NCBI RefSeq assembly: GCF_004103715.1
Contig: NZ_CP035282.1
Coordinates: 1,540,673 to 1,604,672, forward strand
Source: Acidilutibacter cellobiosedens
Lineage (GTDB): Bacteria > Bacillota > Clostridia > Tissierellales > Acidilutibacteraceae
Direction of reading: 5' to 3'
Length of the DNA stretch: 64,000 nucleotides
The notes below the pieces were generated by a model, which did no database searches, was not told the origin of the DNA, and saw only the letters and a program-made list of their open reading frames with translations. Both the position numbers and the translations under genes were made by a program. Each line of letters begins with the position of its first letter. Within the stretch, counting starts at the first letter, position 1. Below are positions 52,827 to 61,522 of the stretch, piece after piece.

Positions 52827-54071
52827 ATGAAGATGCCCAAAGTGAAGAACATATTTATTTTTTTGCTGTCAATATTTTGCCTCCTTCCTTTGATTGTGAT
52901 GATCATAAAATCCTTTCAGGGAATGAGCGGCGGCTTTACGATGGAACAATACGGACGGGCTTTATTTCAGACGGAGGATTTCTTTATCGGATTTTGGAAT
53001 TCCGTAATCTATACGGTTGTAATAATTGCAATCAATCTTCCCTTAAGCCTTCTTGCGGCCTACGGATTCAGCCGCTTTACCTTTCCGGGCAGGGATATTC
53101 TGTTTTGGGTCTATATTGTTCTGATGCTTATGCCTTTTCAGGCAACGATTGTCCCTCAATACCTGGCTCTCAAGGCCCTCGGCATTTTGGATACGCCGGA
53201 AGCGGTGATTTTGCCTAACGCTTTTTCCACTTTCGGGACATTCCTTATAGCCCAATATATGAGAGGGCTGGATAATGAGGTTTTTGATGCGGGGCGAATA
53301 GACGGGCTCAATGAATTCAGCCTGATGATGAAAATAGTCATGCCTATTTGTAAGCCCATAGTTTCTGCTTTGACAGTACTTCTTTTTATTAACTATTGGT
53401 CTATGGTGGAACAGCCAATTATATTTATTTCTGACAAGCGGTTTATGCCTCTTTCGGTCTTGCTCAGCGGTTCAGGAAAATTTTTAAATATATCCTTTGC
53501 CTGCGGGGTGATTTTTACCGTACTCCCCCTTCTTTTATATTTGTTTTCCTATGGGGACTTGATGCAGGGGATTGCTTTGTCTGCAGCGGTGGAGACCGGC
53601 GGAGGAGGGGAGCCGGCAAATAAAAGGAATGGTAAATCCTACGGAAAGAGGATCGGAAGGCTGATGGTTTCTTTTCTGATAGCCATGATTTCATTTACCC
53701 TTATAACTCAGAAGGTGACTTATATCATGACTGCCGAGGTAGAAACGGTATCACCGTTAAGCGGAGATTTAAGGGAGGACCCTAAGAGGGAGGACAGCAA
53801 ATCCTTAGGGTATTTTCGGACGATTCTTCCTGCCGCATGTGTTAAATCCCAAGGTTCCAAAGGTTACGTTTATGTTATACAGGAAGAAAAATCGAAACGG
53901 AGAAGGACTCAGGTATCTAAGGTAATGGTGGAGATAACTGCTCAGAACGGATCGGATTATGCCGTTTCGGGGCCGGTAATGGATGATGCGCAGGTCGTGC
54001 TGTATACATCAAGGCCTCTTGGGGACGGGAGTTATGTAAGAGTGCTGGATAGAGGTGATATATATGATTAA
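52827..54071 (+). CDS. MalG-like ABC permease fused to an efflux-adaptor (HlyD/MFP)-like domain
   Basis: 414 residues. Residues 1-265 are a MalG-type permease with six helices and the EAA loop 'EVFDAGRIDGLNEFSLMMKIVMPICKP'. A basic linker leads to a seventh helix (about 292-310), then a beta-rich outer domain: 'FRTILPAACVKSQGSKGYVYVIQEEKSKRRRTQVSKVMVEI', 'DDAQVVLYTSRPLGDGSYVRVLD', the pattern of the C-terminal barrel of HlyD/MacA/RND adaptors. I know of no standard importer with such a part. ATG 52827 behind AGAGGTGG. Confidence 0.8.
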   Translation: MKMPKVKNIFIFLLSIFCLLPLIVMIIKSFQGMSGGFTMEQYGRALFQTEDFFIGFWNSVIYTVVIIAINLPLSLLAAYGFSRFTFPGRDILFWVYIVLMLMPFQATIVPQYLALKALGILDTPEAVILPNAFSTFGTFLIAQYMRGLDNEVFDAGRIDGLNEFSLMMKIVMPICKPIVSALTVLLFINYWSMVEQPIIFISDKRFMPLSVLLSGSGKFLNISFACGVIFTVLPLLLYLFSYGDLMQGIALSAAVETGGGGEPANKRNGKSYGKRIGRLMVSFLIAMISFTLITQKVTYIMTAEVETVSPLSGDLREDPKREDSKSLGYFRTILPAACVKSQGSKGYVYVIQEEKSKRRRTQVSKVMVEITAQNGSDYAVSGPVMDDAQVVLYTSRPLGDGSYVRVLDRGDIYD

Positions 54072-55188
54072 AAAGATTGGGGCGGTTTCGTGTATTGTTC
54101 TGCTTATTCTGCTGATAGTTTTTCAGATTCATGTTATAAATTCTTTTGAATCTCTTCCTGAAAGAGCGGAGATCTTTTTGATAGATGATGATGGACGGAA
54201 GTTTTCTACGGAGGATATAGAGCCTCTTAACCAAGATTTTCTAATAAGCCGGATAAAAGAAAGGAATATATCCGTTGGTAAAAATAAAATTTCCGTAATA
54301 TTGACGGACGAAAATTATCCTAATTTTTGGAATTTTGATATGGCAAGGGGAAAATGGTTTTCTGAAAATAAAGATGAAGCCGTAATCAGCAATAATCTTG
54401 CGGAGAAATTATTTCATACGGAAGATGCGGTCGGAAAGGAAATTGACCTTGGGGATGTTTCCTATACGGTCAGCGGGGTATATGAAGAAAAGGATTTGTA
54501 TAAAAAAGCGGCTTCCGAAAGAGAAAGGATTTATGTGCCTTTGAACAGCAACTTTGATGAGGGAAATACGGACGTAAGCGTTTTTTTTGCTACGGGTAAA
54601 AAGGGAGAATGCGAAAAATTTTTTGCGGAAAGATTTGCGGAGAAATTCTCCTTATATACGGGGGCCGAGAACTATAAAGATTACGAAATCAAAGATATGA
54701 CAAGAAACAAAGATATTATATCTCAGTTTTTAACGGGATATGTTTTTATTGTTCAATTGCTGCTCTTTATATTTATATGCCGTTTGTTTATACGGGATTT
54801 CGGATTGTGTTTTGACAAATACAGAAAGGCATCTGAAAAACAGTATTTAGGAGAAATTGTATCGGAAAATACCACGGAGATTTTAATTACCGCAATAAAA
54901 TGGACAGTCATGGTATTTGCAAGTATTTTTTTAGTAAGAAAGATAATCGGCTTTCAATTTTATGTGCCCGGGAAATATCTGCCCCCGGATTATGTTTTTG
55001 ATTTTAAGTTCTATTCCGGTATTTTTTCACAAAAGTCTGAAATTTCTTCTATGTTCCTTTCCGACTATAAAAATCTATACATAAATGTATTTCACCTTTG
55101 TACCGTAATTTCGGCTTCGGAAATATTTTTATCTTTGGTACTGTATTTGGTTTTATGGAAAAAAATTTTCTCAAGGCGCGCTGCCTAA
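54064..55188 (+). CDS. MacB/FtsX-type membrane protein with extracellular core domain
   Basis: 374 residues. N-terminal helix (about 4-22), then an outer domain with MacB_PCD wording: 'ILTDENYPNFWNFDMARGKWFSENKDEAVISNNLAEKLF', 'AVGKEIDLGDVSYTVSGVYEE', and further helices near 220, 285 and 350. MacB relatives drive or gate export across the envelope. Its ATPase is not fused. It overlaps the previous gene by eight bases, so the two are translated together and probably form one complex. Confidence 0.75.
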   Translation: MIKKIGAVSCIVLLILLIVFQIHVINSFESLPERAEIFLIDDDGRKFSTEDIEPLNQDFLISRIKERNISVGKNKISVILTDENYPNFWNFDMARGKWFSENKDEAVISNNLAEKLFHTEDAVGKEIDLGDVSYTVSGVYEEKDLYKKAASERERIYVPLNSNFDEGNTDVSVFFATGKKGECEKFFAERFAEKFSLYTGAENYKDYEIKDMTRNKDIISQFLTGYVFIVQLLLFIFICRLFIRDFGLCFDKYRKASEKQYLGEIVSENTTEILITAIKWTVMVFASIFLVRKIIGFQFYVPGKYLPPDYVFDFKFYSGIFSQKSEISSMFLSDYKNLYINVFHLCTVISASEIFLSLVLYLVLWKKIFSRRAA

Positions 55189-55243
55189 GAGTATAGAAAT
55201 TGATAAAGTAAAATAAAGAATTTTGGTTGAAAGGGTGGTTTGT

Positions 55244-56353
55244 ATGGGTAGTTTGGTATTTAAAAATATATCTAAAATATATCCGGGCGGAGTTACGGCG
55301 GTAAGAAATTTTAATTTGGAAATAAAGGATAAGGAATTCATCATATTGGTAGGGCCTTCGGGATGCGGTAAATCAACTATGCTCAGAATGGTGGCGGGAC
55401 TGGAGGATATTTCGGAAGGAGAATTGTATATAGATGACAGGATTGTAAATGATATACCTCCGAAGGACAGGGATATTGCAATGGTGTTCCAGAGTTATGC
55501 GTTATATCCTCATATGACGGTATATGAAAATATGGCTTTCGGATTAAAGCTCAGGAAGGCTCCCAAAGATGATATTGATAAAAAGGTAAGGACCGCGGCA
55601 AAATCTTTGGGAATAGAAGGACTTTTGGACAGAAAGCCAAAGGCTATGTCGGGAGGGCAAAAGCAGAGGGTGGCTTTGGGAAGGGCGATAGTGAGAAACC
55701 CCAAGGTATTTCTTATGGACGAACCACTTTCCAATTTGGATGCAAAGCTCAGGGTACAGACGAGGGCGGAGATAATAAAGCTCCATAATGAGCTGAAGAC
55801 TACTTTTATATATGTAACCCATGACCAATTGGAGGCCATGACAATGGCAGACAGGATAGTTGTAATGAAGGACGGGATCATCCAGCAGGTAGCCGTTCCC
55901 CAGGAGTTATACGAAAATCCCGTAAATTTATTTGTAGCCGGATTTATAGGAAGCCCACAGATGAATTTTATAGATGTAAAGGCAGAGGAGAACGAGAGGG
56001 AATGTATGCTGGTATTCGGAAATACGAGGATTAATCTGCCTTTCGAAAAAGCGGAGATATTAAGAAAAGGAGGGTATTTAGGGGAAAAAGTTATTATGGG
56101 AATAAGGCCGGAAGATATCCATGATGAGCCGGAATTTTTAAAAGGGTCTGAAGACAGTACGGTAGAGGCAAGAATAGATGTGGTGGAGATGGTAGGTTCG
56201 GAGGCGTATCTGCATTTTATAACGGAAGGGGTCAAAGCGGTTGCAAGGGTAGGTTCGGGAAGCAAAGCCAGGACAGGCGATATTGTAAAATTAGCCTTTG
56301 ATAAGAATAAAATCTATTTATTTGATGCAAAAACGGAAGAGTCCATATTATAA
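55244..56353 (+). CDS. ABC ATPase of the MalK/UgpC/MsmX type
   Basis: 369 residues. Walker A 'VGPSGCGKSTMLRM', signature 'MSGGQKQRVALGRAI', Walker B 'VFLMDEPLSNLDAKLR', switch 'THDQLEAMTMADRIVVM', followed by the MalK regulatory TOBE/OB domain ('VIMGIRPEDIHDEPEF', 'VEMVGSEAYLHF'). It should energise the MalF/MalG-like pair, last gene of the CXXX operon. ATG 55244 behind AAAGGGTGG. Confidence 0.9.
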   Translation: MGSLVFKNISKIYPGGVTAVRNFNLEIKDKEFIILVGPSGCGKSTMLRMVAGLEDISEGELYIDDRIVNDIPPKDRDIAMVFQSYALYPHMTVYENMAFGLKLRKAPKDDIDKKVRTAAKSLGIEGLLDRKPKAMSGGQKQRVALGRAIVRNPKVFLMDEPLSNLDAKLRVQTRAEIIKLHNELKTTFIYVTHDQLEAMTMADRIVVMKDGIIQQVAVPQELYENPVNLFVAGFIGSPQMNFIDVKAEENERECMLVFGNTRINLPFEKAEILRKGGYLGEKVIMGIRPEDIHDEPEFLKGSEDSTVEARIDVVEMVGSEAYLHFITEGVKAVARVGSGSKARTGDIVKLAFDKNKIYLFDAKTEESIL

Positions 56354-56438
56354 AATGAAAAGTTATTACACAAAAATATTAAATGATATGATAAAATATA
56401 TAGTTAGTTAAATAAAAATAGGGAGGGGAAGGAATACA

Positions 56439-57185
56439 ATGAAGAGAATTGCTGAAATATGCTGCGGTAGTTTGGAAGATGCTCTGATTGCACAGAAAGC
56501 AGGTGCCGATAGGATAGAGCTGAATAATGCCGTCTATTTGGGAGGATTGACTCCTTCCATGGGGACTATAAAGCTGACTGCCGAAAACTGCAATATTCCT
56601 ATTGTAGTAATGGTAAGACCACGCCCGGGTGGCTTTTGCTACAATGACTATGAATTTAAAACTATGATATCAGACATAGAAGCTATGGGTAATTATAATA
56701 TAGAAGGTTTTGCCTTTGGTTGTTTAGATGAAAACAGAAATATAGATAAAGAAAAAAATAAAACAATAATAAGTACTATTCATAAGTACCACAAAGATGC
56801 CATATTTCACAGAGCATTTGACTGTGTTAAAGATCCGTATGAAACAATGAAGATCTTGATTGATTTAGGAGTCAAAAGAGTTTTAACAAGCGGATTAAAG
56901 CCTAAAGCAGCAGAAGGAGCAAATTTATTATCTGAACTTCAATATATGTACGGAGATAAAATTGAAATATTGGCAGGCGGTGGTGTTAATGCATCAAACT
57001 GCTCTTATTTAATCAACAAAACCGGAATTTCTCAATATCATAGCTCATGCAGAATATGGAGGGCAGATCCAACTACAGTAAGTAATGTGTCATATGCTTA
57101 TACTCAATCTGCTCATGAAGAATGTTATGAAATAGTAAGTTATGATAAAGCCCTTGAATTTATAAAGGCAGTAAGGGAAGGATAG
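56439..57185 (+). CDS. cutC: CutC family protein
   Basis: 248 residues, TIM-barrel with 'EICCGSLEDALIAQKAGADRIELN', 'VVMVRPRPGGFCYND', 'IFHRAFDCVKDPYETMKILIDLGVKRVLTSG' and 'ILAGGGVNASNCSYLI', all CutC signatures. The family is linked to copper homeostasis, but the biochemical role is unsettled. GGGAGGGG before ATG. Confidence 0.92.
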   Translation: MKRIAEICCGSLEDALIAQKAGADRIELNNAVYLGGLTPSMGTIKLTAENCNIPIVVMVRPRPGGFCYNDYEFKTMISDIEAMGNYNIEGFAFGCLDENRNIDKEKNKTIISTIHKYHKDAIFHRAFDCVKDPYETMKILIDLGVKRVLTSGLKPKAAEGANLLSELQYMYGDKIEILAGGGVNASNCSYLINKTGISQYHSSCRIWRADPTTVSNVSYAYTQSAHEECYEIVSYDKALEFIKAVREG

Positions 57186-57216
57186 AATATTTTATTATTA
57201 CGTGGAGGAATGGGAA

Positions 57217-58215
57217 ATGCATAAACGTTATATTGACATGCTTATATGCCCATCGTGTCATAACGAATTGATATGGAATATAGAAGATGAAGATGAGGAT
57301 AGAATAATTAATGGGAATGCGGTTTGCCCGTCTTGTAAATCGGTATATGAAATTAGGAATGAAATTGCAGTATTTTTGACTAACGATTTATCGAGAAATG
57401 ACCTTTGGAAGCATGGTGAAAGTGAGTTGGAAAGATATTTAGGAGAAAACCCTGATATTTATGATAAGCTGATGAATATACCGGAAGGAGAAATGAATGG
57501 AGCTGATTACTGGTTTAAGGCTTCATATTTTGAATCAAAAAATGACTTCAAGACAAGCTCTGGGATGTTTAAAAATGCCTATAAAAAAATATATACCCAA
57601 GATTATATTGATGGTTGGAAAAGTCAAATTGACTTTATAGTTAACAATATTAAGTCTGATAGACCTATAATAGACATAGCAAGCGGCAAAGGCTATCTTG
57701 TTGAAAAGCTGTTAAAGGAAAGGAAGAACTATGTTGTTGCTACGGATTTTAGTCCTACGGTTCTCGAAAGAAACAAGGAATATTATAAATACAAAGGCTT
57801 ATATGATAAATTGAGCTTGATATCATTTGATGCAAGAAAAACTCCTTTTAAAGATAATTCAATTGAAATATTGACCAGCAATATGGGACTTCAAAACATT
57901 GAATGTCCCGGTGAAGTAATAAAAGAGATGAACAGAATAACAAAAGGTACGTTTATGTCTGTTATGTTTTTTATAGACAAAGAAGATAAGATTCATATGG
58001 ATTTATTTAATAAATATGGAAATGCAGCTTATGTTACAAGAAGTAATGCCGTTGATACATTTAAGAAAGCAGGCTGGAATGTTAATATCGCTAATTCGTT
58101 TTTAGCAAATATCATGCCTACGCCTGAAGGCAAAATTTTAAAGGGTGCAAGTATTGACGGATTTCCGATAGCCGATACAAAAATTGAGTTTTGTGTAATT
58201 CAGGCAACAAAATAA
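57217..58215 (+). CDS. SAM-dependent methyltransferase with N-terminal zinc-binding region
   Basis: 332 residues. N-terminal 'MLICPSCHNELIW' and 'AVCPSCKSVYEIRNEIAVF' give two Cys-x-x-Cys pairs (Trm112/RlmA-like). The methyltransferase core has motif I 'IDIASGKGYLVEKLLKE', 'VVATDFSPTVLERNK' and 'SFDARKTPFKDNSIEILTSNMGLQNIE', as in class I enzymes. RlmA-like rRNA methylation is possible, small-molecule methylation also. ATG 57217 follows GGAGGA. Confidence 0.8.
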   Translation: MHKRYIDMLICPSCHNELIWNIEDEDEDRIINGNAVCPSCKSVYEIRNEIAVFLTNDLSRNDLWKHGESELERYLGENPDIYDKLMNIPEGEMNGADYWFKASYFESKNDFKTSSGMFKNAYKKIYTQDYIDGWKSQIDFIVNNIKSDRPIIDIASGKGYLVEKLLKERKNYVVATDFSPTVLERNKEYYKYKGLYDKLSLISFDARKTPFKDNSIEILTSNMGLQNIECPGEVIKEMNRITKGTFMSVMFFIDKEDKIHMDLFNKYGNAAYVTRSNAVDTFKKAGWNVNIANSFLANIMPTPEGKILKGASIDGFPIADTKIEFCVIQATK

Positions 58216-58281
58216 TGGATTAGCAACAATTGTTAACCGGCGGCATGAAATTAAGCACATAGGATAGAAAGGAAGTAATTC

Positions 58282-59088
58282 ATGGTTTTTATAGTTTTTC
58301 TTCTATTAGTTGTTTTTGTTTTAATTATAAAAGGTACGAATTTTGTAGATGTGAAGGAAGTGAAGATACGTGACAATAAGATAAAGGGATGTATCAGAAT
58401 AGTCCATATATCGGATATCCATGGAAAAACCCGGTATTTAAACGGCAGTATCAGCAGTATTATTAATAAATACTGTGTCGATTATGTAATTTTAACAGGG
58501 GATTTATGTAATAATTCCGCCCAATTGGAAAATGTTATGGAAGAATTAAAAAAGATAAAAGTGAATAAAAGAATCCTTATAATATTAGGAAACTATGAAA
58601 GGACGGAAGTAAGCTATCTAAGGAAAAAAGAAACCGATATTATCAAAAAATTAGTTGGTTATAACAGCAATAAAATAAAAATTCTTATAAATCAATACGA
58701 AGTTATGGAAGATTCGCATAACAAAATACTTTTCTATGGTTTTGATAATTCCGTTTACGGCAATGAATCCTATAATAATGCTTTAAATGAAGAAAAATTT
58801 ACATACAGAATCCTCTTTGCTCATTCCCCAAATATTATTGACTATGTTGAAAAAAGGGGCATACCTTTTGATATTATTTTGGCCGGACATACTCACGGAA
58901 ACCAATGGAACATTCCTTTTGTCTGTAGGATATGGAATAAATATCCCCGATTTCCCAGCGGAGTGAATGAATATGACGGAAAGCATATAATTATATCGCG
59001 AGGTTTGGGCACTTCCAGGATACCTATACGTATAAACAGCAATCCCGATATTTCAATATATGATCTCTGCGGAAAAGAATGCAGATAG
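58282..59088 (+). CDS. Membrane-anchored metallophosphoesterase (YkuE-like)
   Basis: 268 residues. N-terminal helix (1-18), then calcineurin-fold motifs 'VHISDIHGKT', 'YVILTGDLCNN', 'ILIILGNYERTE', 'ILFAHSPNIIDY' and 'LAGHTHGNQWNIPF'. The canonical GNHE is GNYE here: the metal/catalytic His is Tyr, so activity may be altered. Family members dephosphorylate lipids or nucleotides at the membrane. Confidence 0.82.
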   Translation: MVFIVFLLLVVFVLIIKGTNFVDVKEVKIRDNKIKGCIRIVHISDIHGKTRYLNGSISSIINKYCVDYVILTGDLCNNSAQLENVMEELKKIKVNKRILIILGNYERTEVSYLRKKETDIIKKLVGYNSNKIKILINQYEVMEDSHNKILFYGFDNSVYGNESYNNALNEEKFTYRILFAHSPNIIDYVEKRGIPFDIILAGHTHGNQWNIPFVCRIWNKYPRFPSGVNEYDGKHIIISRGLGTSRIPIRINSNPDISIYDLCGKECR

Positions 59089-59089
59089 G

Positions 59090-59290
59090 GGGACGTTACT
59101 ATAGTGATGATAAATTAAGAAAGATAATAAAAGAAAAATATAATATTGCTAACTTGACGGAAATGATTCCGGATAAAAGAAACGTAATTATTAAATATGT
59201 TACAGCGTGAAAGGTACAATGTCAGACAGTTAAGCAGGATATCGGGGTTAGGCAAGACAAAACGTCCCTGTGTCCATGGAAAATCTGAAG
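59090..59290 (+). pseudogene. Y1/REP-associated transposase C-terminal remnant
   Basis: Two frames in series read 'YYSDDKLRKIIKEKYNIANLTEM' and, after a one-base shift, 'MLQRERYNVRQLSRISGLGKTK'. Together they resemble the helical tail of Y1 (RAYT-like) transposases ('L...G.S.RQLSR.TG.S.G'). No catalytic part remains. The end carries 'ACGTCCCTGTG', close to the MITE ends seen elsewhere in the window. Confidence 0.45.
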
Positions 59291-60132
59291 ATTATTGAAT
59301 ATGATCCGTCCTACGCAAAAGAGGTTGCAAGGATAAAGATGTCATTTCAGTTAAAGCAGACCTTGGACTTGCCTCATTTGAGAGAAAGGCTTTGGTTTTT
59401 AAAATGGGGGATGCGGATTGTATTCTTTAAAATATAAAGGTCATCAATGGCTTAAATCCACGTTTCCAAATATAGAAATCAGTTCCGATTATAATCCTTG
59501 GTTTGGCGGAATACAGACTTTGCCCGAAGATTGGGATTTTAACTCAAAACCTGTATTGAAAGAGAAAATCAAAACGGATTTTATTGAAATCTCTGATAGC
59601 TGCGGTAACATATGGCATGGAATAAATTCAAGGCTTTTAATTAAAGAGTATAACGAATTCAAAGGGCTTGAAATAAATGAATACTTTTTAATGCTTCCCA
59701 AAGTTCCCGTATTATGCCACGTTATTGAGGTATCTCAAGATATGAAGATATTTATGAAAAATAGAGCATTTATCACGAAAACATTTTTTAATCTGAATAA
59801 TGACCTTACCAAAAGCTATGTCGTGGCGGAGAATGAAGAACATGATTTTATAAAATATTAGAGGCGGAATGGGGGAATGCTTGGTATTGTTTAACCCATC
59901 AGCCATTTTTGAAGGAGAAAATTTAAATAATAAGCTTCAATTTTACTCAAACTCCCCATGGGATAATAAATACTGCAACATTAATAATGACGGAGTTGTA
60001 CTTAAACATAGTTACAGGTTGAGTCTGGAAAACGGTTCGAAGGTTTTTCTGAACCCAAGGTTTTATATTATGATCGATGAGCATATATCGGATAAACTTC
60101 TTAGGTGTTTGGGTAATATAATGTTCTTTTGA
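59278..60132 (+). pseudogene. Large GNAT-type acetyltransferase/enzyme gene in pieces
   Basis: Piece 1 from ATG 59278 reads 'MENLKIIEYDPSYAKEVARI', a usual GNAT opening, then leaves frame. Piece 2 (59418-59861) includes 'FKGLEINEYFLMLPKVPVLCHVIEV', and piece 3 (59869-60132) 'SNSPWDNKYCNINNDGVVLKHSYRL'. These look like successive parts of a long C-terminal domain fused to such acetyltransferases, split by frameshifts and a large internal deletion. I would not assign a function to any piece alone. Confidence 0.5.
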
Positions 60133-60217
60133 TCTAACTTTCAGTTAATAAATATTTCACGGCAACCGCACTAATAAAAAAGAACAACAGTATTTTTCTC
60201 ATTGGGAGGATTCTTTT

Positions 60218-60949
60218 ATGGGTAAATTTGTATTAATAGGAGGTGTAACCCCTCCTTTGTCTTTGGATATAATTGATGAAGAGATAATCAGATTAACAGA
60301 CAATAAAAAGCCAAAGGTACTTTACGTTCCGACAGCAGGAGGGGATGACCCGGATTATTGTGATTTTTTTAGGGGGATATATGAAAAAAGGTTTGGATGT
60401 GATCTTGACATACTGTATTTGGTAAGAGAAAACCCCACAGAGTATGAGATTAAAGAAAAGATTTTTTTATCAGATGTCATTTATGTTGAGGGTGGGGAGA
60501 CCCAAAGGCTCATGGGCTATTTCAAGAAATATAAAATGGATGAAATTCTTCTAAAAGCATATAAGAATGGAATAGTTTTGGCAGGGAAAAGTGCAGGTGC
60601 TCTTTGCTGGGGAAGTTATTATTTTGAAGATGAAGAAATAAATGATTTCAAGAATTATATTGACATTGAATGTCTAAAATTTTTAAATTTTATTATCTGT
60701 CCACATTATAATATGGAAGGTTACAGCGAGAAAATGGATGCCATGATAAATATGCATGGCGGCGTTGGAATCGGAATTGAAAATAATTGCGCTCTGGAAA
60801 TAATTAATGACAAATATCGCATAATCGCAACAAATTGTGATTCTAACGCTTATAAGGTATACCAAAGCGGGACAAAGATATGCCTGGAAATCATTATTAA
60901 AGATAGTAATTTCAGGAATATGAAAGAGTTGATTCAGATACCGAGTTAA
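60218..60949 (+). CDS. Peptidase E-like serine peptidase (family S51)
   Basis: 243 residues with the nucleophile elbow 'VLAGKSAGALCWGSYYF' (Ser about 126), 'VIYVEGGETQRLMGYFKKY' and 'IICPHYNMEGYSEKMDAM' with the catalytic His. S51 enzymes cut Asp-x dipeptides or cyanophycin-like substrates in the cytoplasm. GGGAGGA before ATG. Complete gene amid decayed ones. Confidence 0.85.
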   Translation: MGKFVLIGGVTPPLSLDIIDEEIIRLTDNKKPKVLYVPTAGGDDPDYCDFFRGIYEKRFGCDLDILYLVRENPTEYEIKEKIFLSDVIYVEGGETQRLMGYFKKYKMDEILLKAYKNGIVLAGKSAGALCWGSYYFEDEEINDFKNYIDIECLKFLNFIICPHYNMEGYSEKMDAMINMHGGVGIGIENNCALEIINDKYRIIATNCDSNAYKVYQSGTKICLEIIIKDSNFRNMKELIQIPS

Positions 60950-60994
60950 CAGAGAATTACATCTGATGATAGAAATTTTTAAAAAGGTGATTAT

Positions 60995-61450
60995 ATGAAA
61001 TTTATAATAAAATTCATTCATATCATTTCAAAGATTAAGTGGAAAATCATTAAGCCTATTACAATAGGAGTAAGAATAATATTAATTGATAATAACAAAA
61101 TTCTTTTAGTCAAACATACTTATGACAACTACTGGTATTTGCCGGGAGGCGGAGTAAAAAAAGGGGAATCCTTTGAAGAAGCAATTTGTAGGGAATTAAA
61201 AGAAGAGTTAGGGATAGAAATTGATGATATGAATTTATTCGGAGTTTATAACAATTTCAGTGAAGGTAAAAATGATAATATTATTATATTTGAATCTGAA
61301 AATTTTCAAATGAATAATAAAAAGAGTATAGAAATTGAAGAGTTTAAGTTTTGTGAGATTGATGATACATTAAAAGGATTATCTCCGGGAACAAAAAGAA
61401 GATTAAAAGAATATTTGGAAGGCAATAAACCGTATTTTGGTATGTGGTAG
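60995..61450 (+). CDS. NUDIX hydrolase
   Basis: 151 residues. The NUDIX box is intact: 'GGVKKGESFEEAICRELKEE' plus 'LGIE' (G-x5-E-x7-RE-U-x-EE-x-G-U). A basic N-terminus of about 25 residues precedes the core. Cleaves a nucleoside diphosphate linked to some group; substrate unknown. AAAGGTGA before ATG. Confidence 0.88.
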   Translation: MKFIIKFIHIISKIKWKIIKPITIGVRIILIDNNKILLVKHTYDNYWYLPGGGVKKGESFEEAICRELKEELGIEIDDMNLFGVYNNFSEGKNDNIIIFESENFQMNNKKSIEIEEFKFCEIDDTLKGLSPGTKRRLKEYLEGNKPYFGMW

Positions 61451-61522
61451 GGATAGATTGGTAAAAACAAAGTACTTGTTCTCTTTTCAATAACAAGATT
61501 ATCACTGGGGGATTAATAAATA

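Noticed and set aside
55510-56265. A 251-codon minus-strand open frame inside the UgpC-like gene
   Set aside because: Shadow of a canonical ABC ATPase gene; Ser/Pro/Phe-rich translation without motif.
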